This document shows, piece by piece, positions 47,353 through 57,430 of a DNA stretch of 64,000 nt. The notes beneath the pieces are model-generated. The model searched no databases. It was not told the DNA's origin and worked only from the letters and a program-made list of their open reading frames with translations. The DNA comes from an uncultured Schlesneria sp. (GTDB lineage: Bacteria; Planctomycetota; Planctomycetia; Planctomycetales; Planctomycetaceae), in assembly GCA_903904835.1 (NCBI GenBank), contig CAIVEI010000133.1, forward strand, positions 1 to 64,000, read 5' to 3'. Within the stretch, counting starts at the first letter, position 1, and every line of letters starts with the position of its first letter. Made by a program: the position numbers and the translations under genes.

Positions 47353-50300
47353 ATGAGGTTAAGGTTTTTCGGACTGCTTTTGATTGGCTGCCTGACGCCG
47401 ACTGACACTTCGTTTGGCGATCAGGCTGCGGACGATGCCTTCTTTGAAGCCAAGGTTCGCCCGCTGCTGATTTCCAAATGCATGGAATGTCACGGACCCG
47501 AGAAGCCGAAAGCGGGGCTTCGGCTGGATTCTCGTGAAGCCTTGCTGACTGGTGGTGAAAGCGGTCCAGCAGCGATTGTCGGTAAGCCGGATGAGTCGCT
47601 GCTGGTCGAAGTAATCAGCTATCGAAATACCGTGCAAATGCCTCCCAAGTCAAAACTCGCTGATGCGGAGATTGCGACATTAACAGATTGGGTACGTCGA
47701 GGCTTGCCGTGGCCAAACTCAAAGCCCACGGGCACCAGTTCCGTAACTACGAACACAACTTCGACAGACTTCAGTGACGAGCAAAAGTCGTTCTGGGCGT
47801 TTCAGCCGGTAAGACACGACAACCCGCCGCCCGTCAAAAACGAGGTATGGGTTCGCTCTCCGATCGATCGCTTTGTTTTGTCGGAGCTCGAAGCGAAGGG
47901 CCTTGCTTTCTCCCGTGAAGCCGACCGACGGACATTGATCCGTCGGGTGACGCTCGATCTGATCGGCCTGCCGCCAACCCCGGACGAGGTTGCAGAATTC
48001 ATGAGTGACCCGGCTGCTGATGCGTGGGAACGACTCGTGGATCGATTGCTTGCATCGCCTCGATATGGTGAGCGTTGGGCTCGTCACTGGCTCGATGTCG
48101 CCCGGTATGCAGACTCAAACGGACTCGATGAAAACCTGGCCTATGGCAATGCGTTTCGCTATCGAGATTACGTTGTGAAAGCAATGCGTGAAGATAAGCC
48201 CTACGACCGTTTTCTTCTCGAACAGATCGCCGGTGACTTGCTGGTGTCTCCAGATGGAGATCATTTGTCCGGGCCAACCGCCGGTACAGAATCCTTTGAG
48301 AGTCTCATTGCCACGGGCTTTCTTTGCCTGGGGGCGAAGATGCTGGCCGAGGATGACCCCGTCAAAATGCAGATGGACATTATCGATGAACAGGTCGATA
48401 CGATTTCTCGCGCCGTGATGGGCCTGACGATGGGGTGTGCACGTTGTCATGATCATAAGTTTGATCCACTTTCCGCCGAGGACTATTACGGGCTGGCTGG
48501 GATTTTTAAAAGCACTCAGACGATGGACACGTTCACGGTCGTCGCTCGCTGGCATGAACGACCGTTGGCCTCACCCGAGCAACTGCGTCATCGCGATGAA
48601 CTGCAACAACAGGCGACTGCGAAAAAACAGGCGATCGAAAAACTCAGAGGAGTCACGATCGAAGCGATTCTGAAGGAAGCTCGTCAGCATGCGGGCGATT
48701 ACTTGCTGGCCGCAACCTGCGAGTATCAATTGGCGGAGCAACTCAAAGGCGCCAAGCCGCGCGGAAACACTCCTGATCCACAAAAGATTCCAGGCGCGAT
48801 CCTGATCGAAGCGGAAGATTATTCACGCGGAAATGTTCTTAAGGATCGCGAGACTTACGGTATCGGGATTGGTGTGCTGGTCAATCGCGGGGAAACGCCG
48901 AACTTTACGGAATACGATTTTGACGTCGAACAGCCTGGCCGGTTCCAGTTCGAAATACGTTATGCCGCTGCGTCGTCGCGTCCCGTGAAAGTCTTCGTGA
49001 ACGGAGATCTTTCCAAATCCGATGCCGCGGAAAAAGTGACTGGATCATGGACGCCCGAGACTCAGACATGGTTTGTGGAAGGCTTTGTTTCAATCAAAGC
49101 AGGCCGAAATCTGATCCGACTGGAGCAGCCGCAGTTTTTCCCTCATATCGACAAGCTGTTGCTGACGCCGATCGAGGGGAATTCAGAAGTCGCCGTTGAA
49201 CTAATCCAGGGTGTTCAAAACGCCAATCCAGCGAATACTTATCAACTCATTCCGTCGCTCACAAAACAATGGAAGAAGGCGCTTGAAGTTTCGAATGCGG
49301 ACTCGAAATCAATTCTGACTGCCTGGCATCAGTTTGTCCGAAACAAGACGCTAACGATTGATGCAGTTGCGCCGGATAATGGAGTTGCACGACTGCTGGG
49401 GGATCGGCAACCGACGTCACTCTCAGATCTCGTACAACGTTATGACCAATTGTGTTCTTCGGCCCTGACCGCCTGGACACAATTAAAAACGACAGATGAA
49501 GCTCAGGATGCGAAATCCCTTGCCGATCCCATATTGGAGTCCGTTCGAGTACTTTTATCTGATCCGAAAGGACCGTTCGCGATCCCTGCTGACATTGAGA
49601 CGTCATTTGCTGCCGTCGTCATGGCTCAATTGAAAGCCGAACGTGAAGAGTTAACTCGTCGTGAAGCCCTGATACCAAAGTTTCCCGAGACGATGGCGGT
49701 GTCAGATTCAAAACCCGAGAACCTGAAAATCCATCTTCGAGGGAGTCATTTAACACTTGGTCGGCAAGTCCCTCGCGGCTTGCCCCGAATCCTGACGCAA
49801 GTCGAGAGTCACAAAGCTTCCGTTCCCGTGTCGAGTAAGGCCGTGACATTTGAGCCAACCGCAGGAAGCGGACGTTTACAACTGGCTCAATGGCTGACTC
49901 GAACCGAGCATCCATTGACGTCACGAGTCATGGCGAACCGGATCTGGCAATGGCATTTCGGACAGGGACTGGTCCGGTCGCCTGATAACTTTGGTCGACT
50001 GGGAGAACGCCCCTCACACCCGCAATTATTAGATTGGCTGGCGAGTGAATTTTCCGGTCGCTCGGAAGAGTCGGTAACAAGCCCTCGTGCATGGAGTATC
50101 AAATCGTTACATCGGCAGCTACTTGGTTCAACAACGTACCGTCAGAATACCGAATTTCATTCGATTGCGGCGATTGCCGATCCGGAAAACCGATTGTTGT
50201 GGCGGTTTCATCGCCAGCGGATGGATGTTGAAGTCTTGCGCGATTCCTTACTGCAATTGAGCGGTCAACTCGACGAAACCCCTGCAGGTTCAATGTTACC

Positions 50301-50775
50301 GACGGCCAATCGCAGTTACGTCACCAGCACCGCAAATGTCAATCCGGCTGTGTACAACAGCAATCGACGCTCGATCTATCTTCCCGTCGTTCGCTCGGCA
50401 ATCTACGAGGTTTTCACCGCTTTTGATTTCGCAGATCCAAGCACATTGGCGGGACAGCGCGATCAGACGACGGTGGCTCCTCAGGCAATGTTCATGATGA
50501 ACAGTGCATTTGTTCTGGATCAGGTCCGGTCAGTTGCAGGACAATTGCTGATGCGATCCGACCTGGACACACCTGCTCGAATACGGACGCTGTACCAACT
50601 GGCATATGGCCGCGAACCGTCTGAGGCAGAAGTGAGTCGAGCGATTGGATATCTCGATCGAATTATTGCATCCATGAATCAGCCAGTTCTCTCGACTTCC
50701 GATAGTGAATTACGGGCCTGGACCAGTCTCTGTCGTGTCATCTTATCGGCGAATGAATTCTTGTACGTGGAGTGA
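47353..50775 (+). CDS. Cytochrome c-like/DUF1549/DUF1553 protein with inserted CBM-like domain
   Basis: A secreted protein of 1140 residues. The signal peptide ends near DTSFGDQA (about 22). A planctomycete cytochrome-type domain follows with C43-x2-C46-H47 (CMECHGPEKPKAGLRLD). DUF1549 has DLIGLPPTPDEVAEF and a second CxxCH at C362/C365/H366 (CARCHDHKFDP). Residues about 480-610 look like a carbohydrate-binding module (AILIEAEDYSRGN; FVNGD; LLLTPIEG). DUF1553 occupies the C-terminus. The ATG at 47353 has GGAAATGGT. The stop overlaps the start of the DUF1501 gene, its usual partner. The biochemical function of the family is unknown. Confidence 0.92.
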   Translation: MRLRFFGLLLIGCLTPTDTSFGDQAADDAFFEAKVRPLLISKCMECHGPEKPKAGLRLDSREALLTGGESGPAAIVGKPDESLLVEVISYRNTVQMPPKSKLADAEIATLTDWVRRGLPWPNSKPTGTSSVTTNTTSTDFSDEQKSFWAFQPVRHDNPPPVKNEVWVRSPIDRFVLSELEAKGLAFSREADRRTLIRRVTLDLIGLPPTPDEVAEFMSDPAADAWERLVDRLLASPRYGERWARHWLDVARYADSNGLDENLAYGNAFRYRDYVVKAMREDKPYDRFLLEQIAGDLLVSPDGDHLSGPTAGTESFESLIATGFLCLGAKMLAEDDPVKMQMDIIDEQVDTISRAVMGLTMGCARCHDHKFDPLSAEDYYGLAGIFKSTQTMDTFTVVARWHERPLASPEQLRHRDELQQQATAKKQAIEKLRGVTIEAILKEARQHAGDYLLAATCEYQLAEQLKGAKPRGNTPDPQKIPGAILIEAEDYSRGNVLKDRETYGIGIGVLVNRGETPNFTEYDFDVEQPGRFQFEIRYAAASSRPVKVFVNGDLSKSDAAEKVTGSWTPETQTWFVEGFVSIKAGRNLIRLEQPQFFPHIDKLLLTPIEGNSEVAVELIQGVQNANPANTYQLIPSLTKQWKKALEVSNADSKSILTAWHQFVRNKTLTIDAVAPDNGVARLLGDRQPTSLSDLVQRYDQLCSSALTAWTQLKTTDEAQDAKSLADPILESVRVLLSDPKGPFAIPADIETSFAAVVMAQLKAEREELTRREALIPKFPETMAVSDSKPENLKIHLRGSHLTLGRQVPRGLPRILTQVESHKASVPVSSKAVTFEPTAGSGRLQLAQWLTRTEHPLTSRVMANRIWQWHFGQGLVRSPDNFGRLGERPSHPQLLDWLASEFSGRSEESVTSPRAWSIKSLHRQLLGSTTYRQNTEFHSIAAIADPENRLLWRFHRQRMDVEVLRDSLLQLSGQLDETPAGSMLPTANRSYVTSTANVNPAVYNSNRRSIYLPVVRSAIYEVFTAFDFADPSTLAGQRDQTTVAPQAMFMMNSAFVLDQVRSVAGQLLMRSDLDTPARIRTLYQLAYGREPSEAEVSRAIGYLDRIIASMNQPVLSTSDSELRAWTSLCRVILSANEFLYVE

Positions 50776-52220
50776 ACCGTAATTCGATGACTCAACACTC
50801 ATGCCATTCATTTACGCCGGTCTTCAATCGTCGCGACCTGTTGAAACAGAGTGCCGCAGGATTTGGAAGCCTGGCCCTGGCAGGATTGGCAGCGGACGTT
50901 GCAAGAGGGGACGCGCGCCGAACGAATGATAATCCGCTGGCACCGAAGCCCGCTCAATTCGAGCCAAAAGCCAAGCGAGTGATCTTTTTGTTTATGCATG
51001 GCGGACCGTCACAAGTCGATACTTTTGATTATAAGCCATTGCTCGAGCGAGATCATGGCAAGCCATTGCCATTCGCCAAACCACGAGTCTTTTCGGCACC
51101 GACGGGTAATCTGTTAAAGTCACCGTTTCGATTTCAACAATATGGTGAAAGCGGGGCTTGGGTCAGTGAGATCTTTCCACATGTCGCTCAACGGGTGGAC
51201 GACTTGTGCATCATTAACGGGATGCATGGATCGAACTCACGGCATGGCGGGGCATTACTGGAATTGCATACGGGTAGCGATACATTCGTGCGGCCGAGTA
51301 TGGGTTCATGGATTACTTACGGACTGGGAACCGAGAATCAGGATCTGCCCGGGTTCATCACGATGTGCCCGACACTGACTCATGGTGGAGTGAACGCTTT
51401 TAGTTCCGCGTTTCTACCCGCGATCTATGCAGGGACACCCCTGGGGAATGCCAGCATTCCTTCGGATCAGGCGAAGATCCCGTTCATTGAAAACGCCGAG
51501 AAGCTGTCGCGGCAAATGCAACGCATGGAGTTGGATCTGCTTCGTGAAGTCAATACCGATCAACTCGCCACCACCGGCCCTGACAACGTGCTTGAGAGCC
51601 GGATCGAATCGTTCGAACTCGCCTTTCGCATGCAATCGGCAGCACCTCAGTTACAGGAGATTAGCGACGAGACTGAAGCGACCCAGAAAATGTATGGCCT
51701 GGATCAGCCCGCGACGAAGAATTTTGGTCGCCAGTGCCTGATGGCTCGTCGATTCATCGAACAGGGAGTCCGTTTTGTTCAATGCACCCATAGTTACAAA
51801 TGGGACCAACACGGCAACTTGAAGGCTGATCACGCGAAGAACGCGATGGAGGTCGATCAACCGATCGCCGCGCTGTTGATTGATCTCAAGTCGCGAGGTT
51901 TGCTGGAGGATACATTAATCCTTTGGGGAGGGGAATTTGGCCGAACGCCTGTCGCTCAAGGAGATGACGGACGTGATCACAATCCACAGGGCTACACGAT
52001 GTGGCTGGCGGGAGGTGGTGTGAAAGCCGGCATTCGCTATGGCGCGACCGACGACTATGGGTATTATGCGATCGACAACAAAGTCCATCTTCACGACCTG
52101 CACGCGACGATGCTGCATCTGCTGGGTCTGGATCACCTGAAGCTGACATATCAATACGCGGGACGAGACTTTCGTCTTACTGACATTCATGGCGAGATTG
52201 TCCGCGGCCTGCTGGCATAG
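50772..52220 (+). CDS. DUF1501 family protein with TAT leader
   Basis: A protein of 482 residues. A twin-arginine leader (NRRDLLKQSAAGFGSLALAG) is followed by a sulfatase/alkaline-phosphatase-like fold typical of DUF1501 (FLFMHGGPSQVDTFDYKP; the GGEFGRTPVAQGDDGRDH region; a C-terminal HLLGLDHLKLTY). The GTG at 50772 overlaps the upstream stop (GTGA), indicating coupling; an ATG at 50787 is the alternative. DUF1501 and DUF1549/1553 proteins are nearly always paired in planctomycetes, which suggests joint action in the periplasm or outside the cell. Confidence 0.9.
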   Translation: MNRNSMTQHSCHSFTPVFNRRDLLKQSAAGFGSLALAGLAADVARGDARRTNDNPLAPKPAQFEPKAKRVIFLFMHGGPSQVDTFDYKPLLERDHGKPLPFAKPRVFSAPTGNLLKSPFRFQQYGESGAWVSEIFPHVAQRVDDLCIINGMHGSNSRHGGALLELHTGSDTFVRPSMGSWITYGLGTENQDLPGFITMCPTLTHGGVNAFSSAFLPAIYAGTPLGNASIPSDQAKIPFIENAEKLSRQMQRMELDLLREVNTDQLATTGPDNVLESRIESFELAFRMQSAAPQLQEISDETEATQKMYGLDQPATKNFGRQCLMARRFIEQGVRFVQCTHSYKWDQHGNLKADHAKNAMEVDQPIAALLIDLKSRGLLEDTLILWGGEFGRTPVAQGDDGRDHNPQGYTMWLAGGGVKAGIRYGATDDYGYYAIDNKVHLHDLHATMLHLLGLDHLKLTYQYAGRDFRLTDIHGEIVRGLLA

Positions 52221-52310
52221 TATCCTTCCAGCGAAAATCAGCTTCGCGATCTGGATGTTGCGAAGTCACCTTTGGGCCGGATCCCCCAGTTATCGAACGG
52301 AGTCAATGAT

Positions 52311-53168
52311 ATGAAACGCGGATTGAAGCTTGCTCTGCCTTGCCTGCTGGCCATCGGAACGCTTTTTCTTTATGCCGCAGACAAGGACCCGGAACTGCAA
52401 CCGTTTCAGGGCCGATGGGAAGTGAAAGAACTCGTTGAGAATGGTCACGTCATTCCTCACGACGCGATCCGCGAATGGCTCCCTTCTGGCGGACATATCG
52501 AGATCGCGGACAACGCGCTCATGTATGTCTCACCTCAAGATGGAAAAAAGCACGCCAAGGTTTTTGCCATTGACGCGACACAGTATCCCAAAGGCTTTGA
52601 CATGGTGACTCGTGAGAAAAAAGAGGCCGTGGGAATTTTTCGATTCGACGAAGGGCGACTTGTTGTCTGTCTGTCCGACCCTGATGACGGTCCACGGCCG
52701 ACCGAATTCTCGGCAAAGGAAGGATCGAAGCGCATGCTGATGGTGCTGCAACGAAAGCCAGATCATGTCGCTGCAGAAAAACCAACGGCTGCTGCAACGA
52801 ATCCTGCACCAGCGCCTGTCGCCGCCAAAATCCTGACCGATGCCGAACTGGCCAAGATGATGCCTGGCGTATGGCGATTTAAAGACGATGCCGGAGCTTT
52901 AATTATTACGGTGGGCGGCGACGGTACCTGGTCGTCTCTTCGTGAAGTTCAAGAAATGCGCTTGTTTAAGAAAATGTTCGTGCAGACACCCGTTTCAAGC
53001 GGTAAGTGGTCTGTCAAAAACGGGACAGTCAACTTCCTTTGTACCGCCTCGGTTCACCCTGACCGCATCAATCACAACTTGCCATTCACGATCAGGTCCA
53101 TCTCGGAAAAGGATTTGATTTTCGTCGACTTTGTGGGACGGCTCGGCAAGGCTGTGAAAGTACTTTGA
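52311..53168 (+). CDS. TIGR03067-type secreted protein
   Basis: A protein of 285 residues. A signal peptide (MKRGLKLALPCLLAIGTLFL) is followed by a first domain with the planctomycete TIGR03067 pattern (LQPFQGRWEVKELVENG; VGIFRFDEGRLVVCLSDPDDG-like), an Ala/Pro linker near 155-175, and a second lipocalin-like domain (MPGVWRFKDDAGALIITV; GDGTWSS; SGKWSVKNGTVNFLC). GGAG lies 8 nt before the ATG. Function unknown. It lies 90 nt after the DUF1501 gene and may be cotranscribed with it. Confidence 0.85.
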   Translation: MKRGLKLALPCLLAIGTLFLYAADKDPELQPFQGRWEVKELVENGHVIPHDAIREWLPSGGHIEIADNALMYVSPQDGKKHAKVFAIDATQYPKGFDMVTREKKEAVGIFRFDEGRLVVCLSDPDDGPRPTEFSAKEGSKRMLMVLQRKPDHVAAEKPTAAATNPAPAPVAAKILTDAELAKMMPGVWRFKDDAGALIITVGGDGTWSSLREVQEMRLFKKMFVQTPVSSGKWSVKNGTVNFLCTASVHPDRINHNLPFTIRSISEKDLIFVDFVGRLGKAVKVL

Positions 53169-53202
53169 CAAGCGCCTGATCGTGATTTAGCGATGATTGC
53201 CC

Positions 53203-53360
53203 TACAGCGTTGACAAGACTTTCAGCTCGGTTCGTATGCCACTGCATTGGAGTCTTCGGAGACGCAGTGTCTTCCCTTTTTTCCAGGCAATCGAAGAGCA
53301 CTGGGTGACCGAAGACGGTCATCCAGTGGCACCCGAATCTTTAGCTTTGACAAGGCCCTA
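53203..53360. mobile_element. MITE-like palindromic element (copy B)
   Basis: The element is 158 bp with the same architecture as the copy at 9323: terminal TACAGCGTTGAC at 53203-53214 and complement TAGGGCCTTGTC at 53360-53349, arms with TGCCACTG and GTCTTCGG loops, and a 47-nt stretch (53292-53338) identical by eye to 9411-9457. It fills the space between two convergent genes, and its right TAG is the stop codon of the M81 gene. It may also act as a two-way terminator. Confidence 0.75.
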
Positions 53361-54848
53361 CGATCTCGGTGGAATCTCGACGGGGAAGACCGCACGTGTC
53401 CGTTTCTTATACGGAAGTTTTTTGAAGTCGTGGGTGTGGATGGCCTCGGCATCGACATTGAAAATCGATCCCGCAAATCGTTCGAAGCTCGCCCGAAAGT
53501 GCGCCGCGGACTTTACGGCAATATACCTCATCGATGGGCAGTCGATCCCCAGGGACCTGGCAAACGCAGGTCCCAACGGCTGTTCATGAGCGGTCACAAC
53601 GACAACGGATACTCCGTTTTGTTTCAGCCAGGCGGAACAACCCATGTTGCCGGTCAGTCCGGCATACATGGGGCCATCGTACGTAAAATCGCCGTTCGAG
53701 ATTGCCATGACTTCTGCATTCATCATGACGGGGGGACCTTGGATCGGATCGGATTTTCCACCAACCTCTACATTGATGAAATGACCAACCCCGGCCGCAT
53801 GAGCCTGCTGTGCCACTTCGGGATCAACGATGTAAAGGATCAGCGAGTCGCTCAGTTCCAGTTCAATAAACGTTCGTAAGATCTCGGTCGAATCCCCCGG
53901 CGAACCTCCCCCCGTGTTGTCGGCATGATCGGCCAGCACAATCGGAAATCGTCCAATCTGTTGTCCCTTGTGAATGGCGTCGCGCACCGAGAGCGGCGGA
54001 CAATGCCAGCGCTCGCGATTGTCCCAGATCCATGAAGACAACTCTTCGGCAGTCGACCTGGCAAGATTTTCATTGTCGTCGGCGACGACGATGACACTCG
54101 TTCCAACATCGGGGACATCTGACCAGGGAAACCCGGTCGCCAGCGTGATCGAAAGCATCCCAGGTCGAGTCTCAAGTTCATGGATGCGTTGCATGACTTC
54201 GTTCATCGGAGCGATCGTTGTGACTTGAGTCGGTGTGTTCCAGAACAACGGCAATTGATGCAGCCACATGACAGGACGGATTTCGCCTCGAATTGTGCGT
54301 ACGATCAAGTCTGCCGCCTCGCGACCCCGTTCATTCATATCGACGTGAGGGAACGTATCAAATCCAACGATGGCGTTCGCCGCATCGACTCGACGCTGGG
54401 TGTGGTTGGCGTGAAGGTCAAACGTCACAATGATCGGGATATGTGGCCCGACGACGTTTCGGACAGACTCAATGAAATCACCATCACCGTCGTCGATCCC
54501 TTCAACGACCATTGCACCGTGCAGATCAAGCAGCACACCATCCACGGGGCCGCCGTCCTGTTCCAGCCTTTTGAGTCGATCAAGGAATTCCTGCTTGAGG
54601 GATTCGTAATCCTCTCGCACGATCAAACCACTCGGATAGGCGAACCCCCAGAGTAGCGGTAAAAGTTCAAATCCATGCGACTTGGCACCATCAATGAAAC
54701 CACCCGTGCAGATATTGGAATTGGTGAATCGTTGAATGAGCTCCGGACCTCGATAGAGCCCGAATCCCGATTCGAAGTCGTCTATCGTTGTGGGGACTCT
54801 CGAAAACGAGCTTGTTTCATGTGAGATTCCGCCGGTGGCGATTCGCAT
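53358..54848 (-). CDS. M81 family metallopeptidase (MlrC-like)
   Basis: A protein of 496 residues matching MlrC, the zinc enzyme known from microcystin degradation. Motifs: ISHETSSFS at the N-terminus, D144-x-H146 (FDLHANHT) and H168 (FPHVDMNERG) as likely zinc ligands, and ADHADNTGGGSPGDST in the C-terminal domain. The natural substrate outside microcystin degraders is unknown. It starts 32 nt after the SASA gene stop, so it is probably the last gene of that operon. Its TAG stop is the terminal TAG of a palindromic element. Confidence 0.92.
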   Translation of the reverse strand: MRIATGGISHETSSFSRVPTTIDDFESGFGLYRGPELIQRFTNSNICTGGFIDGAKSHGFELLPLLWGFAYPSGLIVREDYESLKQEFLDRLKRLEQDGGPVDGVLLDLHGAMVVEGIDDGDGDFIESVRNVVGPHIPIIVTFDLHANHTQRRVDAANAIVGFDTFPHVDMNERGREAADLIVRTIRGEIRPVMWLHQLPLFWNTPTQVTTIAPMNEVMQRIHELETRPGMLSITLATGFPWSDVPDVGTSVIVVADDNENLARSTAEELSSWIWDNRERWHCPPLSVRDAIHKGQQIGRFPIVLADHADNTGGGSPGDSTEILRTFIELELSDSLILYIVDPEVAQQAHAAGVGHFINVEVGGKSDPIQGPPVMMNAEVMAISNGDFTYDGPMYAGLTGNMGCSAWLKQNGVSVVVVTAHEQPLGPAFARSLGIDCPSMRYIAVKSAAHFRASFERFAGSIFNVDAEAIHTHDFKKLPYKKRTRAVFPVEIPPRS

Positions 54849-54880
54849 GTTGACTCAACCCGATAGGCGACAAAGCTCAA

Positions 54881-55999
54881 TTAACGCGCTGGCGGTTCGA
54901 TCAGGTTCCAGATCGAGACGAACCACAGAAGAGCCGCTCGACGCTGTCCGAGACCTGAAAAATGACGACGGGAATTTGCGTCACCACGATTCTCGCCCGC
55001 AAGCAAGTCGGTATCGGGACCAGGTGCGAAATGAGGGCGTTTCCATAATTGATGAATGGCAACTCGAATGCGTTCCTCGCCATGCGGGTCGTTGTAGACT
55101 GTGGGATGCAGGGTCGATTTTGCCAATAACCAGGTTGGCTCGAATCGCCATTCGCGTGCCGCTGATTCCCGTATTTTAATCATATTTTTGATGTAGGTCT
55201 CCGTGGTCGTTTTTTCGATGACGTCCGATTCACCCTGTTGCCAAAGGACGGCACGGAACGCACCGACCGCATTTCCGGCCATCACAAGGCGCTTATGCAA
55301 ATCCCCTTCGGGCATCCATTGGCGTGTCGATGTTCCGCCAACCGAGACATTCACAAACGCAACGGGAACTCGAAGAGTCGGAACGAGCAGATCACCAAGT
55401 GGCGGCCAGATTGTTCCGCCATCACCGACATGTGGTTGTGGATCATTCGCAATCTGCCAGGTCTTTGTCTGCCAGTTATAAGCGGTCACACGCGACTGAG
55501 GATCAGTTACTTTCAAAAGTTCGTCGTTCGTACCCCCGGCATAAGATTGACCGGCGACGACGAAAACTTCGCCAACACCAACAGGTTCCACGGATCCTGC
55601 TGCAACTGTCTTCCCTTCACTGACACATCGAACTTCCAGGCGATACCAACCACCGGCAACCATTTCGGCAGGCCCCTGAAATGATTGGCCCTCTTCCTCA
55701 ACGGTGAGTGCTGCCCAATCCGTGTCATGTCCGTACGCTCCCTTAAGAGCGATGACGCGAAACTCAAACTCTCCTTTGAGTTCAGCAGGTCTCGTACCTC
55801 GAACATCGATATCCGCATAACCGAGTTCCGGTCCCGTGACGTTGTGTTCGTGTGAACGCCCTGGCTCAAAACCCTCGCGTTGGATCACCTGATTCGGCAG
55901 TGGACTCGTCAGCACCAGCTTGGCGACGTCATCCGCCCACAGCGGACGAAATCCGATGGTGATTGAGATCACAAATAAAAAGATCACGTTTCGAAGCAT
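54881..55999 (-). CDS. SGNH/SASA-type carbohydrate esterase
   Basis: A secreted protein of 372 residues with signal peptide MLRNVIFLFVISITIG. The catalytic Ser is S152 in VVAGQSYAGG (block I) and a GESD motif (WQQGESDV) follows. The pattern fits the SASA family of sialate or acyl-sugar O-acetylesterases. The C-terminus (GDANSRRHFSGLGQRRAALLWF) is typical of planctomycete members. The ATG at 55999 has GGAG at 8 nt. It presumably removes acyl groups from polysaccharides outside the cytoplasm. Confidence 0.85.
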   Translation of the reverse strand: MLRNVIFLFVISITIGFRPLWADDVAKLVLTSPLPNQVIQREGFEPGRSHEHNVTGPELGYADIDVRGTRPAELKGEFEFRVIALKGAYGHDTDWAALTVEEEGQSFQGPAEMVAGGWYRLEVRCVSEGKTVAAGSVEPVGVGEVFVVAGQSYAGGTNDELLKVTDPQSRVTAYNWQTKTWQIANDPQPHVGDGGTIWPPLGDLLVPTLRVPVAFVNVSVGGTSTRQWMPEGDLHKRLVMAGNAVGAFRAVLWQQGESDVIEKTTTETYIKNMIKIRESAAREWRFEPTWLLAKSTLHPTVYNDPHGEERIRVAIHQLWKRPHFAPGPDTDLLAGENRGDANSRRHFSGLGQRRAALLWFVSIWNLIEPPAR

Positions 56000-56111
56000 G
56001 CGATCAACTCCAGTATGCAAGAACAGGAATTGCGTAATGAGAATCGATCGACGGATGATTGTCGAGTGGTCGCGATAAAGCGTTAATTCACGGAACGAGC
56101 CAGATGCCTCA

Positions 56112-57410
56112 TCAACAGTCGAGAGTCGTATCCGTTTCCCATTTTGTGACGTAACTGGAAAAATCACGCCACTCTGCATGCTTCAATTTCAGATAGGAAT
56201 CTTTGAATTCACGACCCAAACCCGCCGTCAGAATTGTGTCGGATTGGAATGCTCGAAGGGCGTCCAACATGTTGTCTGGCAGCGAACGAAGACCTTCGGG
56301 AACACTCGCATAGTAGGCATTTGTGGTCGAAGGGGGGCCGGGATGTCGATGGTTGTCGATTCCGTCGAGACCGGCCTCGAGTAACGCCGCTGCCGTGATG
56401 TAGGGATTCGCCGCTCCGTCGGCAAGTCGCAGTTCGAAACGCCCTCCGTCGGGGATTCGGATCATGTGAGTCCGGTTATTACCCGCGTAACTGATCGTGT
56501 TTGGCGACCACGTGGCCCCGGAACTGGTACCGCGTGCGTGAAGCCGTCGATAGGAATTGACAGTTGGCGTGACGATGGCGGACAAGGCCTCGGCGGAATG
56601 AAGCACTCCTCCCAGAAACTCATAACCAAGTCGAGACAATCCCTCTTCATCGCTGCGATCGTGAAACAGATTGACGTTTTGTTTTGGGTCCCACAGCGAA
56701 ACGTGAATATGGCATCCGTTGCCGGTTAATTTGGTGAAGGGTTTCGGCATGAAGGTGGCCCGCAGCCCGTGCTGTTCAGCCATTGATTTCACCAGGAATT
56801 TGAAAAACGTCTGTCGATCCGCCGTTTTCAGTGCTTCGCTGTATTTCCAGTTAATCTCGAATTGCCCGTTAGCATCTTCGTGGTCGTTCTGGTAAGGCTC
56901 CCAGCCGAGTTGGCTCAGCGCATCGCAGATCTGGGTGATCAGGTCATAACGTCGAACAAGCGCCTGCTGGTCATAGCATGGCTTCCGCTGGTCATCGAAT
57001 GGATCGCCAATCGACTGACCATCCGGGGTAAGCAAAAAGAATTCGCATTCGACACCGGTTCGCAATTCGTAGCCACGCGATGCCGCACGAGCGATCGACG
57101 CGCGTAAAACGTTCCGTGGCCCCTGTGCCAGCGGTTTTCCGTTCATCATTAAATCTGCGGCAACCCATCCGACTTCGGGCTTCCAGGGGAGCTGAATCAG
57201 GCTGTTGGGATCGGGAAGCGCAAAGACATCAGGATCAGCCGGCGTCAGATCCAGCCAGGTCGCAAAACCGGCAAAAGGAGCACCCTTTTCGCAGACTTCA
57301 TCGATTGCGGCTGCGGGGATCAGTTTCGACCGCGATGTTCCCAGCAGGTCGGAATAAGAAACGAGCAGGTAGCGAATACCCAACTGTTCGGCAGTCTTTT
57401 GCAATTCCAT
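56112..57410 (-). CDS. glnT: Type III glutamine synthetase (GlnT)
   Basis: A protein of 432 residues of the GlnT class. The N-terminal beta-grasp (RYLLVSYSDLLGTSRSKLIP) is followed by catalytic residues in VECEFFLL, HEDANGQFEINW, NGCHIHVSLW and the GGRFELRLADGAANPY metal site. It ligates ammonia (or, in some relatives, methylamine) to glutamate using ATP. It lies 20 nt downstream of the MetX-like gene, with which it is probably cotranscribed. No nitrogen-control gene is adjacent. Confidence 0.92.
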   Translation of the reverse strand: MELQKTAEQLGIRYLLVSYSDLLGTSRSKLIPAAAIDEVCEKGAPFAGFATWLDLTPADPDVFALPDPNSLIQLPWKPEVGWVAADLMMNGKPLAQGPRNVLRASIARAASRGYELRTGVECEFFLLTPDGQSIGDPFDDQRKPCYDQQALVRRYDLITQICDALSQLGWEPYQNDHEDANGQFEINWKYSEALKTADRQTFFKFLVKSMAEQHGLRATFMPKPFTKLTGNGCHIHVSLWDPKQNVNLFHDRSDEEGLSRLGYEFLGGVLHSAEALSAIVTPTVNSYRRLHARGTSSGATWSPNTISYAGNNRTHMIRIPDGGRFELRLADGAANPYITAAALLEAGLDGIDNHRHPGPPSTTNAYYASVPEGLRSLPDNMLDALRAFQSDTILTAGLGREFKDSYLKLKHAEWRDFSSYVTKWETDTTLDC

Positions 57411-57430
57411 TGTTGTGGTCTTTCAACCTT

